Below, piece by piece: positions 59,101 through 64,000 of a DNA stretch of 64,000 bases. The stretch spans positions 1,612,001 through 1,676,000 of the forward strand of contig NW_017386017.1 in the NCBI RefSeq assembly GCF_000237925.1, read 5' to 3'. A program made the translations under genes and the position numbers. The notes below the pieces were generated by a model, which was not told where the DNA came from, did no database searches, and saw only the letters and a program-made list of their open reading frames with translations. This DNA is from Schistosoma mansoni. Its lineage: Eukaryota > Platyhelminthes > Trematoda > Strigeidida > Schistosomatidae. The number at the start of each line of letters is the position of its first letter. The stretch's first letter is position 1.

Positions 59101-62100
59101 AACAATAATGGCAATGATAATAATTTAAATGTGAGTTTATTGTGTTTAATCATTTTTAGTATGATTTTGTTCAATATTTACTGGTTGTATGTGTATGTTA
59201 GTATGTATATGCAATACACGTAAACCAAGCTAACATTGACATTAGTTTTGTCCAATTTTTGGTTGTTGCTTTTACAGGTAGGAAAATAAAAATTGATTTT
59301 CGGATAAATTATTTCATAACAACATTTTTCCATACCTTAATTTCTCTTCTCAGTTCAATAATAGTAACTAATGGTCGGAGACTCTAGGTGACATGGCTTA
59401 GAATCGATCACCATGGCGTAGGTGTGTACACTATTTATCTTCCCTTAAACTTTAAAATTAAAATTGCTTCATATTTGTCTTCTTTCCTATACTATATCCT
59501 TATATACAATTTTTCTTTTATATATTACCACCACTAAATTAACTAGTTCTATGAATCCGGTGTTCATCTTGTTGTGCTAACGAGGTATGACAACTTGGAC
59601 CGATGCATATATGTGCCTGGTCCTACGTTGTAGCTGACTGACTATGTGTCGTATATTGATCTTTCTTCTTCACTTTACTTATAGCGTATGTGTATATAAT
59701 AAATATTTTGAACTCAGTGTTATCTTTCAGTTTAATCTTTGTTTTTCTTTTTAATGTTCGTTCTTTACTCATTTTGTTTCCGTTTTTACTTCGTTTACCT
59801 AAAATGTACCACTGTGGTGTGGTCTACTTATATCTATATAAGTAGTATATGGTGTTGGTCGGACATAGAATGTATTTCACCAGAAGACCGATGTGCAAAG
59901 AACTGAAATGAAGCGCAATCGTTTGGAAAATGCATGAGCAATGAAATTAAAGAAGAAACAGAGAAGATTGAAACAATTGGTTGTTAATTTGCAAATCGAC
60001 TGTTCATTGTTTGGTTATCAGAATTTACTGAGATAGTCTGTAATTTCTGCTTAAATACATTCGATTGTCCCCAACCGTTGTTTTGTTCACTACATTTGGT
60101 GTCGCTGCCAACCAGAAGGAGGAAGGGTGCTGTTCTGCGGACGCCGCTGCGGGTCTGGAGTGGAGGTGCTAGTTGGGGCAGTCTGGTGAGGAGAGGTGGC
60201 GTCGAGTGGAGTGTTCTGGCGGGGCGGCGTTGGCTGTAGCGGGTGCTGTCGACGGAGAGGAGCAGTGGGACGTGCGGCTGCTGGGCGGACATCGGATGTA
60301 GATGGCTCAGCAGGCCGGTGGAGTACGGGTGTTGAACGTCCCAGGTGCCGGGTGGATGCGGATGTTGGTGCCCCGGCAGATCGACGGAGCTATGGAGGTC
60401 AGCGCGCCGCAGACTCGACATTCTGACGGAGAGTTTGGCACAGACTGCAGTGAAAGAAGATAGTGGCGTGGCGAGCAGAACCACCGCATGGTCGAATGCT
60501 TTAAAGGGGGGACGAGTGTGGTGTGGTCTACTTATATCTATATAAGTAGTATATGGTGTTGGTCGGACATAGAATGTATTTCACCAGAAGACCGATGTGC
60601 AAAGAACTGAAATGAAGCGCAATCGTTTGGAAAATGCATGAGCAATGAAATTAAAGAAGAAACAGAGAAGATTGAAACAATTGGTTGTTAATTTGCAAAT
60701 CGACTGTTCATTGTTTGGTTATCAGAATTTACTGAGATAGTCTGTAATTTCTGCTTAAATACATTCGATTGTCCCCAACCGTTGTTTTGTTCACTACACC
60801 ACTACTAAATTACATGACCAGTGTTTGTTTAGTAATAGGACTCATTCTGTCAAAACCTGTTTATATGAATGGATGTAAGGCGCTAGCTTAGTGGTTAAGA
60901 TGCTTGATTTTCAGCCGTTATCTTAAAACACTGGCTCTGCAGCTTGGAAAGGTTTTACAAATGTCATCTGAAAGTCTCGCACATCAAGAATTAATTTCCA
61001 AAGCTGAGACGGAAGGTAAAAGGTGTAGAGGTGGTCAGTTTGTTGCATTGTGTTGTTGTAGTAAGAAAGAAAGCTATATAAGACTGGGACCTATCAACGC
61101 ACAACAACTCCCTGGTTTGAGTTCTAAAGGGGATACAACTCGGCGACCAAGGATTTTAATAGAAGTGACTCGAAATAAAAACCGGTAGTGGCCCTTCAGT
61201 AATTTTCTACTATTTTCTTTAAAAAGGGAAGAAAATACCGTTAACCTCCTGAACTTATTATTGATTGTATTTTTAAGTGAGATTTACATCCTATTACATA
61301 GAATTCTTGTACTTCTTATCAACTCTCTTTCTTCATTTATTAACAATGTCACTGTTTTATATGTATTATTATTATACATATTAAGGTTTATCACGATACT
61401 TGCAAATTAGTGAACAGTTAAGCTATCCCAATGCGAATTATTCTATTCCGGACTCGATAACAGTAGCTGGCACACACGTTAGCAAATGGCCGGTAAGACA
61501 AGAAGGCAAAGTGTAGAAAGAACTTAATACTCAAGCAGAACAATTGGAAAAGAACATGATCATCACACAAAAAGTTAACGAACTAAAGGTAGTGGCAACT
61601 AATCAAAATTGTGAAAAGGTAGTGCGAAAAAATTGATTGAAGCAAGCACTGACGGTTACTGTTATTAGAAAGACTTTAACAAAACTCGAGTAATCTTGTG
61701 ATCGTCTTGACAGTCGCCTCTTTATTTGTATCGTTCATACAATTTTGGTTTCCTATTGTTCCAGATTTTTTGTGATTAAATGAGTAAAATAAGATAGTTT
61801 ACCGCTTTATGCACTGGTTTATCTATCTGTGTATTATTATTGTTTATCGTCATTGTTAAACGTAACAGTGTTCAACTTGATAACTTCCCTAATGGTGAAG
61901 TTAGAAACAGTAAGGAGTTATTATTTCTTTAATTATTGTGTGTTGTTAATTTCCTAGGAGAACGCATATCCTTGGCTAATAGATAATCATCGTAAATGTA
62001 CTCAGTTAACTGGTTTTGCTGATTGGTGTTCCCAGGATACATGTAATCTTCTACGCTTAGATTTATTATCTGATAATACTACTTCTGATTCCAATGCTTA

Positions 62101-63948
62101 TTCGAAAAATTCACAATTTAAGTCTTTCAATGTTTACTCTTATAAGAAAGAATCTGATATATGGAATATTGTTCTAAATCAATTTTCACAATGGAATAAT
62201 ATTACGAGGTAACATTTTTTATTATACATTTTTATTATACACTAGAACTCCACGAAATACCTCATGAAGCCATTTACTAGTGAGCATATGATTATTATCA
62301 GAAGGGGGTTTAGTAGAGATATTAGTAATTTTGTAGTTGAATTCATGAGTCAATTAAAGCTAGATCACCATGGGAAACCTAGAAGCACTGGACGGCCGTT
62401 TCGTCCTAGTGTGAGACTCCTTATCAGTGTGTATCCACGATTCCACCCTGTAGTGACTAATGGAGTTCAACCGGGTCTGTTGTGAGATCGTAACTCACTG
62501 AAGACAATGGTGGACGGTTGCTCTACTTCGTGGATTGGTTGAAGTTAGACATTAACACCGTTGGATGCCGCTCAGTAGTCTAGAAGTTATGTGTTCGCGC
62601 ACCTGCATGATAGGTCCTAGGTTCAAATCTCGCGAGGCGGGATCGTGGATGCGCACTGCTGAGGAGTCCCATACTAGGACGAAACTGCCATCCACTGCTT
62701 CCAGGTTTTCGATGGTGGTCTAGCTTACATTGACTCATGAATTTAACCGTAAAATTACTAAAATCTCCGAAAAAACCCCTTCTAGGAATAAAATAAGTCA
62801 AATACGAGAATGAATTTCGAATATGTCTATTTTGTAAACTCATTGATCCGGACAGGTAATCAGAGAAACGAAGCAGGGAATACCAGTGAGCCAACTCGAT
62901 TTGATCAAGTGTGACTCAATATTTATGACCAAAAATAAGCTACAGATATATGATGAGTAGGCTAAGCAATACACGTACATACGCTCATATAAAAAAAGTT
63001 AAGGTTAATAAGTAAGTAATTAACTAGTTCAAAATGTGACTCAAGAAGAATAGATAAACTGGTTTGTCCAGAAGCTATAATAACCCATATGGGCTTGGCA
63101 TAAAACCAGATACTACACCATCATCATTGGCTCTTAGGAGGTAATATTTATGATTTTGGAAGATTCTCAATACTGCTATGATAGTTCATTCCGATAGTTT
63201 ACATAATTGAATTTTTTGTTTTTTTTATTGTTTACTTTAGTGTCTGTAGTTATTCAAGTAGGAGGTGGGTGGGCAGATAAGAAACCTTTCATCTTTGCTT
63301 TTACTGCAAATTTGTCAAGGTGAAGTGTAAAACAGTAAACTGTCCAACTATATAACTAGTTCATTAACATTGTTAACAAAAAGCGATTTTAACTAACAAC
63401 AAACGAGTGATTTGTTTACCAAATGACCATTCTACTCATATTTAAAGTTTCGCTTCCATAATAGATATGTTCTTAAGGGTTTTTTAAATCAGAGTATAGA
63501 ATTATTCATCCTCAGTATTTTAACTCAGTTTTATTTTGTGATATGTATATTCGTAGAAGTAACACTGTTCTACTAACTTAATTATTAATCTACTGATTTA
63601 ACATAAATCCTTTTTTATTTCATTTCAGCGCACTGTGTACGCGACCGCGTGTGATCGCCACACCTGCCCGAATAATATCTCGTGTTGGACCTATTAATCC
63701 TTTGCTATTGTTTGACAAAAAGAAAACAACTTCAATGTTATCCAATCTATATTGTTCACAATCATCTTGGTCATTTTTGATGTATTCATCAATTCTTTCG
63801 CGTATAAGTCATACTTTATATCCTCTAACAGAACAAGCACGTTGGTTGACACCTTCATGCTGTTCAAAGATTGGATTTCATTCCTCATTGTTGTCGTCAT
63901 TTAGCAGCAACCCTAAATCATCTGTCGGCCAGTTGTTACTAGAATCAG
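37534..63948 (+). CDS. EP400/Domino (SWR1)-type SNF2 protein, probable pseudo-ATPase (3'-incomplete)
   Basis: Eleven exons: 37534-38130, 39172-39312, 40241-41017, 43012-43591, 44062-44510, 53295-53789, 55512-55642, 55991-56835, 59036-59130, 61958-62208 and 63629-63948. All splice GT-AG in phase to give about 1,560 residues. Family members are ATPase subunits of NuA4/TIP60 or SWR1 remodelling complexes. An HSA domain (about 135-245: HKKGLWSSDRLPKVMEP) docks actin/Arp proteins. An acidic linker follows, then a SNF2 lobe (GVWGPHLIVTPR, QMWCPGFRVICLG), then VSVAVRACNHPSL. Motif I reads LLLTNSHLSGDAEL with no GKT, motif II reads IFDQIQHI in place of a DE box, and the usual RR near PFVIRF is lost. 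With no frame break in 4.7 kb of exons it looks selected, not decaying. The start is uncertain: an AG acceptor lies at 37542-37543 with ATG at 37549. Confidence 0.82.
39172..39312 (+). CDS. EP400-like exon 2 (second half of HSA)
   Basis: 47 codons in phase 0 after TTTTAATTTAG. LARAAQLYLITRHEWNQQLQ to MIKDWWGDVGQ continues the charged HSA helix. Confidence 0.8.
39880..40195 (+). mobile_element. RTE-like LINE internal fragment
   Basis: Decayed reverse-transcriptase fingers/palm reading KKAGFRLGRSCVN, TYRHPTIVTFLDLRVAF, DQEVLRGCLSLKGIPKKHI. It matches QAGFRPGRGCID...FLDLKAAFDSVDREVLW of the intact LINE at 45295. It lacks both ends and lies in intron 2 of the EP400-like gene. Confidence 0.72.
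40241..41017 (+). CDS. EP400-like exon 3 (acidic Ser/Asp-rich linker)
   Basis: 259 codons between TTCACTTCAG and GTAAGC. It is very rich in Ser, Asp and Glu (DGDGDIDDKDW, RSSDSDISNCE), like the acidic insert that follows HSA in family members. Confidence 0.8.
41386..41899 (-). mobile_element. SINE-530, older full-length copy
   Basis: Full-length reverse-strand copy of the element at 14185 and 15571, diverged by many substitutions and small deletions, with a (TTTA)n tail at 41386-41400. It lies in intron 3 of the EP400-like gene. Confidence 0.75.
42028..42222 (+). repeat. dispersed repeat family Z, copy 2
   Basis: Diverged match to the reverse complement of 13128-13323 (agtagtatgtag, cagcagaagattgaa, aagagaatagga, aactgaaggaagatgta). 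Class unknown. Confidence 0.5.
43012..43591 (+). CDS. EP400-like exon 4
   Basis: 580 bp. It opens HVQKEISILRNEADMPLHQI, equivalent to the EP400 TELSNLAKEAELPLLDL block. A low-complexity region follows, then ASTGSPRLIPEVCTL where the lobe-1 entry (the dYQ region) should start. It ends in phase 1. Confidence 0.78.
44062..44510 (+). CDS. EP400-like exon 5 (degenerate motif I to motif II)
   Basis: 449 bp. RGVPVLLLTNSHLSGDAELA replaces the Walker A segment. WGPHLIVTPRLCLPAWRRRL and WCPGFRVICLGLGRR keep motif Ia. INICLISYSALRS-like sequence and WSSVIFDQ end the exon at motif II. Confidence 0.82.
44759..45160 (+). mobile_element. hammerhead SINE with inverted arms, copy 2, 9-bp TSD
   Basis: Same order as copy 1: inverted 5' arm from tcagaattagggtttgtgg, middle (gaagacaatggtggacgg), tRNA-like head (ggctcagtggtctagaggttaag), hammerhead-like motif, 3' arm ending accattaga. 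Flanked by atacatata (44750-44758 and 45161-45169). The B box is decayed (tgttaaaatcccg). Confidence 0.72.
45052..45110 (+). ncRNA. hammerhead motif, inactivated
   Basis: Reads GCACTG-CCGAGGAG-helix II-CGAAAC...GTC. The invariant U4 of the CUGANGA box is C here, and stem I is mispaired (CATGGC). Probably inactive. Confidence 0.65.
45295..49203 (-). mobile_element. full-length RTE-like LINE, 11-bp TSD
   Basis: 3,909 bp, flanked by ctcataactct (45284-45294 and 49204-49214). On the minus strand: a ~340-bp 5' UTR beginning CCCGACCGTTGCTGC, one intact 1,125-residue ORF, a ~190-bp 3' UTR and a (CTGA)n tail. Perfect duplication and an unbroken frame point to a young insertion. It sits antisense in intron 5 of the EP400-like gene. 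A single EN-RT ORF, short 3' UTR and simple-repeat tail fit the RTE clade (schistosome SR2-like). Confidence 0.88.
45487..48864 (-). CDS. LINE endonuclease-reverse transcriptase, intact ORF
   Basis: 1,125 residues. The N-terminal ~125 residues are Ser/Pro-rich. APE-type endonuclease: HIGAFNVRTLSQIGQ (about 127), VCCVSETRIQD, VVVAGDFNAQVG and the terminal DSDHALI. Reverse transcriptase from about 650: RGRAAGPDGLAPEVFKYGG, FLDLKAAFDSVDREVLW, GVHQGCPLSPFLFNFIID and the catalytic YADDIVLF. A C-terminal domain follows, with RHRVLGNDGKSVDEVVNLHR and RLPGWGPRDYRNQWLETL. The endonuclease nicks the target and the reverse transcriptase primes on it. All the usual catalytic residues appear present, so this copy may be competent. 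The first ATG (48864) was chosen because homology starts well inside it. Confidence 0.9.
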   Translation of the reverse strand: MKNGANTKTTHKSVVCDRPQAVVPWALQSRSQVIKTTSNPISFSGTPRRTPPRCGQPGSDNCPHTSNSTQDHCIHNQSPSFPTIPSTLTFNTKLPVPVSPSSVTMANDSSARNAVPGLLKPRSKLHIGAFNVRTLSQIGQQASLAKTLESRTIDVCCVSETRIQDPSVVIHLTSPRQNGQPTKYTLRVSGDPLASSRGLAGVGIALSTRAEQALLEWIPVNSRLCAVRLNGSVRTRKDRDTRRCFFVVSAYAPTDCSHDEVKDDFYRKLSELLQKAKRSDIVVVAGDFNAQVGSLNQTERHLGGCFSIPAQRTDNGDRLLQLCSDNRLFLASTNFKHKERHRLTWRPPSPNQRWTQIDHIVISHRWRGSLEDCRSYWNTCLDSDHALIRARICLRLNGRRKSTLRRPIRIELEDEKAKCEFQKQLSSHLGSSVNETDPDAAWKDTRTAVETAVTSISYLNHRAPKNQWISSKSISLMDSRKLIPSGSEHDEERKQIRSRLTKSLRNDREQWWATKAKEMEKAEAVGNTRQLFRLIKETGIKKSSVSETISEKDGTPICSQPKRLERWAEHFKEQFSWPSATAQLPTIPRQSERNIEVGPPTLLEVQKAISNLKRGRAAGPDGLAPEVFKYGGPILAIRLTNILAKIWETDVIPSDWSQSLIVPIYKKGPKSYFDNHRGISLTNIVSKILASIIIGRLTKTRELQTRENQAGFRPGRGCIDHIFTIRQVLEHRHAYRRPTMIVFLDLKAAFDSVDREVLWQCLSLKGVPQKYINLVKALYLNTTSRVRAYGELSYDFTTSSGVHQGCPLSPFLFNFIIDLLLEITLSSTEFSGIDLLPGGSLIDLEYADDIVLFGEDTGKMQSLLLELSNNARMFGMRFSPFKCKLLLQDWSASTPELRIGSEVVERIDNFTYLGSLISPNGLVSDEISARIQKARLAFANLRHLWRRRDIRLSIKGRVYCAAVRSVLLYGCETWPLRVEDTRRLLVFDHRCLRNIARICWDNRVSNSEVRHRVLGNDGKSVDEVVNLHRLRLLGHVLRMPEHRLPRRAMLTSVGDGWKKVRGGQTKTWHQCLKSLTSSLSHVGRCRLPGWGPRDYRNQWLETLVDMAQNRSQWRMCRHSLSSLKP
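49258..49412 (-). mobile_element. tRNA-headed SINE fragment
   Basis: The minus strand reads GTGGAGCCTTGGTCTAGTGG with TTAGGCAGTTCGACTTCCAA, a good A box, then CAGGTTAAAACCCTG as a weak B box. A related head on the plus strand at 55168 shares ttcgacttccaa. There is no hammerhead. Confidence 0.55.
50640..51957 (+). mobile_element. 5'-truncated RTE-like LINE (second family)
   Basis: Only the 3' third remains: reverse-transcriptase palm to C-terminus, a ~200-bp 3' UTR with a C/T-rich stretch, and an ATAA-repeat tail. Its last ~60 bp are shared with SINE-530. It is in sense orientation within EP400-like intron 5. Putative TSD ttacag is weak. Confidence 0.8.
50647..51757 (+). pseudogene. truncated reverse transcriptase (open, 5' part missing)
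   Basis: An open frame from VLWNCLLKKGVPEKFINIL to a stop, about 368 element-derived codons. It keeps GVRQGCPISPFLFNFTID, YADDIVLLCDN and RLPGWGPRDGATQWLERL. The endonuclease and RT fingers are absent, so it cannot be autonomous. The longer frame from 50561 includes about 80 bp of host intron. No stops, so the insertion is probably recent. Confidence 0.8.
52205..52366 (-). mobile_element. hammerhead SINE, terminal fragment
   Basis: The 3' part of the element only, in reverse orientation, starting gaaggggttttgtggagattt and stopping just past the hammerhead. The core reads CTGAGAAG on the minus strand, so the G8-equivalent is A and the ribozyme (52287-52346) should be dead. Confidence 0.65.
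53295..53789 (+). CDS. EP400-like exon 6
   Basis: 165 codons. IQHIILQSYKS completes motif II. Then a non-conserved insert precedes HRILISSSSDI and LLDLSKLLLLNNLPND, where motif III (lLLIDSPLHN) and LWTMVHFLVP stand in EP400. The upstream intron is 8.8 kb and holds two LINEs. Confidence 0.75.
54175..54357 (-). mobile_element. decayed LINE C-terminal remnant
   Basis: Matches the plus-strand text of the intact LINE near 45520-45680 with gaps: tcgattctga, gagtctccaa, atggctcagac, ttagtgacttca, ttggt. It lies in an EP400-like intron. Confidence 0.5.
55168..55310 (+). mobile_element. tRNA-headed SINE fragment
   Basis: ggttatctagtagttaggtc gives a tRNA-like A box, then ctcgagttgaagtccc a B-box-like stretch. 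It shares ttcgacttccaa with the copy at 49258 on the other strand. Confidence 0.5.
55512..55642 (+). CDS. EP400-like exon 7
   Basis: 131 bp. FLDPFVIRFDDEDEWDSLVN and VIECRMSSIQQKLHDKIL match the PFILRRTKRDVEKQL...CRLSNRQKALYED block, but without the RR and K residues. Confidence 0.78.
55991..56835 (+). CDS. EP400-like exon 8
   Basis: 845 bp. LKTGNLLDLLQTVSVAVRAC then NHPSLAG matches the lobe-2 entry (LSILVRLQRICNHPGL). The remainder is a long, poorly conserved insert with a basic nuclear-localisation-like patch (QRQKRQRSS, SKRRRVEE). It ends in phase 1. Confidence 0.82.
57241..57665 (+). repeat. dispersed repeat family X, copy 2
   Basis: Colinear with 8371-8830 across almost its whole length, in the same orientation, with a ~30-bp insertion of gaaacgaaac-like sequence. 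It is intronic in the EP400-like gene. Confidence 0.55.
57735..58075 (-). mobile_element. hammerhead SINE, decayed fragment
   Basis: Reverse-strand copy with the 3' arm, a hammerhead-like stretch (57776-57832: CTGAGGAG retained, CGAAAC changed to TGAAAC), a tRNA-like head and part of the middle. It runs into unrelated sequence with no inverted 5' arm. Confidence 0.55.
58457..58907 (-). mobile_element. hammerhead SINE with inverted arms, copy 3, 12-bp TSD
   Basis: 451 bp flanked by ttaattatattt (58445-58456 and 58908-58919). In minus-strand order: inverted 5' arm (58907 to about 58793, from TCAGAAGGGGTTTTGTGGAG), a middle with the aagaggtacttcctggagttct segment, tRNA-like head with B box GGGTTCGAATC, hammerhead, and a 3' end at CCAACTATGAAAA. 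This is the best-preserved full copy. Confidence 0.8.
58506..58565 (-). ncRNA. hammerhead ribozyme, core intact, one stem I mismatch
   Basis: The minus strand reads GCACTG-CTGAGGAG-TCCCACGATTGGA-CGAAAC...GTC-CATTGC. All core residues are present. Stem I has one C-T mismatch. Cleavage is predicted after GTC. It may retain some activity. Confidence 0.7.
59036..59130 (+). CDS. EP400-like exon 9 (small, Asn-rich)
   Basis: 95 bp between a TATTTTAG acceptor and a GTGAGT donor. It restores phase from 1 to 0 and encodes Asn-rich sequence (NNLSHTVNHNNSYNSNDHLN). Support comes from phase and splice sites only. Confidence 0.6.
59355..59645 (+). mobile_element. 5'-truncated copy of the intact LINE family
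   Basis: Starts in the last ORF codons (ETLGDMA-stop-NRSPWRRCVHYLSSLKL-stop), then runs through the same 3' UTR to gctgactgact. One nonsense change separates it from the intact ORF C-terminus at 45487. Confidence 0.78.
59813..60094 (+). repeat. 5' LTR of miniature element
   Basis: 282 bp, the same length and by eye almost the same sequence as 60517-60798. A perfect palindrome-like acttatatctatataagt lies near its start. Confidence 0.88.
60095..60516 (+). other. GC-rich interior of miniature LTR element
   Basis: 422 bp dominated by G, with many GGC, GCG and GTGG runs on the plus strand. It includes the primer-binding-type TGGTGTCGCTGCC and the polypurine tract. Chance frames on both strands are Gly/Arg or Pro/His-rich and match no protein known to me. 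Confidence 0.7.
60517..60798 (+). repeat. 3' LTR of miniature element
   Basis: Direct repeat of 59813-60094, preceded by the polypurine tract and followed by the 4-bp duplication ccac. Confidence 0.88.
60871..60915 (+). repeat. tRNA-like A-box head (SINE relic)
   Basis: ggcgctagcttagtggttaagatgcttga resembles the 5' half of a tRNA with an A box. No B box follows. Probably a SINE stub. Confidence 0.4.
60916..61957. other. EP400-like intron 9, nothing firmly recognised
   Basis: An open stretch at 60904-61188 (ELISKAETEGKRCRGGQF) could be an extra exon, but it lacks matching splice phase. Exons 9 and 10 already join in phase without it. Confidence 0.35.
61958..62208 (+). CDS. EP400-like exon 10
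   Basis: 251 bp after TAATTTCCTAG. ENAYPWLIDNHRKCTQLTGF...NLLRLDL resembles the EP400 segment around VNERRCSQAPVYGRDLLRI. Ends in phase 2 before GTAACA. Confidence 0.7.
62240..62783 (+). mobile_element. hammerhead SINE with inverted arms, copy 4
   Basis: Both arms are complete: 5' from tcagaagggggtttag (62297), 3' to aaaaaaccccttct (62774). Between them are the shared middle, a tRNA-like head (gccgctcagtagtctagaagtt; B box aggttcaaatct) and a hammerhead. The 57 bp before the 5' arm (actagaactccacgaaata...gtgagcatatg) also occur inside copy 3. No clear target duplication was found. Confidence 0.68.
62645..62705 (+). ncRNA. hammerhead ribozyme-like, core intact
   Basis: GCACTG-CTGAGGAG-TCCCATACTAGGA-CGAAAC...ATC-CACTGC. 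Core residues are all present. The cleavage triplet is ATC rather than GTC (allowed by the NUH rule). Stem I has one mismatch. Confidence 0.6.
62784..63110 (+). repeat. dispersed repeat family X, copy 3 (partial)
   Basis: Begins directly after the 3' arm of the hammerhead SINE and matches the right two-thirds of family X (caaatacgagaatgaat, tgatccggacag, gccaactcgatttgat, gactcaatattta, gaagctataataaccc). Confidence 0.5.
63111..63628. other. EP400-like intron 10 remainder
   Basis: AT-rich intron sequence ending in the pyrimidine-rich acceptor TTTTTTATTTCATTTCAG before exon 11. No repeat recognised. Confidence 0.5.
63629..63948 (+). CDS. EP400-like exon 11 (last in window)
   Basis: 320 bp after CATTTCAG. 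LCTRPRVIATPARIISRVG then a region ending FSSNPKSSVGQLLLESG matches EP400 ...LVQFDSGKLEALAILL. The donor GTGAATAC follows, so the helicase C-lobe must continue outside the window. Confidence 0.72.
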
Positions 63949-64000
63949 GTGAATACATGTATAATCACTGTGACATTATGCAACTATTACGTTAAGCAAC

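Larger units (their letters stand above)
59813..60798 (+). mobile_element. miniature LTR retrotransposon (TRIM-like), family LTR-A
   Basis: Two 282-bp direct LTRs, apparently near-identical, with TGTGG...CTACA termini flank a 422-bp interior. It is bounded by ccac (59809-59812 and 60799-60802). A TGG primer-binding-type start (60097) follows the 5' LTR by two bases. A polypurine tract AAAGGGGGGACGAG (60503-60516) abuts the 3' LTR. The interior has no gag or pol. It is strikingly GC-rich compared with the AT-rich surroundings, and its frames look like by-products of composition. The element must have moved by borrowed enzymes. Confidence 0.85.

Noticed and set aside
59277-59290. Candidate 3' splice site ttttacag/gtagg
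   Set aside because: The following sequence hits a stop almost at once in the required phase; exons 9 and 10 already join cleanly.
60196-60484. Gly/Arg- or Pro/His-rich frames on both strands
   Set aside because: By-product of the GC-rich core of the miniature LTR element, with no conserved motif.
1-64000. CRISPR arrays, bacterial operons, plasmid or phage features
   Set aside because: None seen; intron structure and retroposon content are eukaryotic throughout.

Overview
The window is AT-rich eukaryotic DNA. It has small exons with GT-AG introns of several kilobases and a very dense load of retroposons. Several repeats match what is known of Schistosoma: tRNA-headed SINE-like elements carrying a hammerhead ribozyme whose helix II resembles the Schistosoma satellite (Sm-alpha) hammerhead, RTE-type endonuclease/reverse-transcriptase LINEs, a Penelope-like fragment and a CR1-like LINE. 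I read it as a nuclear contig from a schistosome or close trematode relative. There are no bacterial operons, CRISPR arrays or plasmid features.

Host genes, left half (minus strand): a complete WDR83/MORG1-like WD40 gene was assembled by hand from five exons (11745 down to 1773, 355 residues, every junction GT-AG and in phase). Upstream of it lies a partial nucleoporin Nup62 gene (exons 20629-21707 and 17883-18276; FG repeats, then the Nsp1/Nup62 coiled coil). Its first and last exons were not found. An unidentified minus-strand exon lies at 26109-26403. Host gene, right half (plus strand): eleven in-phase exons from 37534 to 63948 encode about 1,560 residues of an EP400/Domino (SWR1)-type SNF2 protein that runs off the window. 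The HSA domain is good, but the ATPase motifs look destroyed: no Walker A GKT, and DE changed to DQ at motif II.

Mobile DNA fills introns and intergenic space. There is one full-length, ORF-intact RTE-like LINE with an 11-bp target-site duplication (45295-49203, antisense in an EP400-like intron), a second 5'-truncated LINE (50640-51957) and at least five further degenerate RTE-type LINE pieces. Also present are a 5' portion of a CR1-like LINE, a Penelope GIY-YIG fragment, a broken MULE/ZSWIM-type transposase, a miniature LTR retrotransposon with a GC-rich core plus a solo LTR of the same family, and another solo LTR with a 5-bp duplication. A ~530-bp SINE-like element has a 3' end copied from the LINE at 50640-51957. 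A hammerhead-bearing SINE recurs with one odd architecture: an inverted copy of its own ribozyme arm at its 5' end. Three of these copies have 9-13 bp target-site duplications.

The two most promising systems are the inverted-arm hammerhead SINE and the apparently ATPase-dead EP400-like protein. All boundaries come from reading by eye; no alignment or database search was run.
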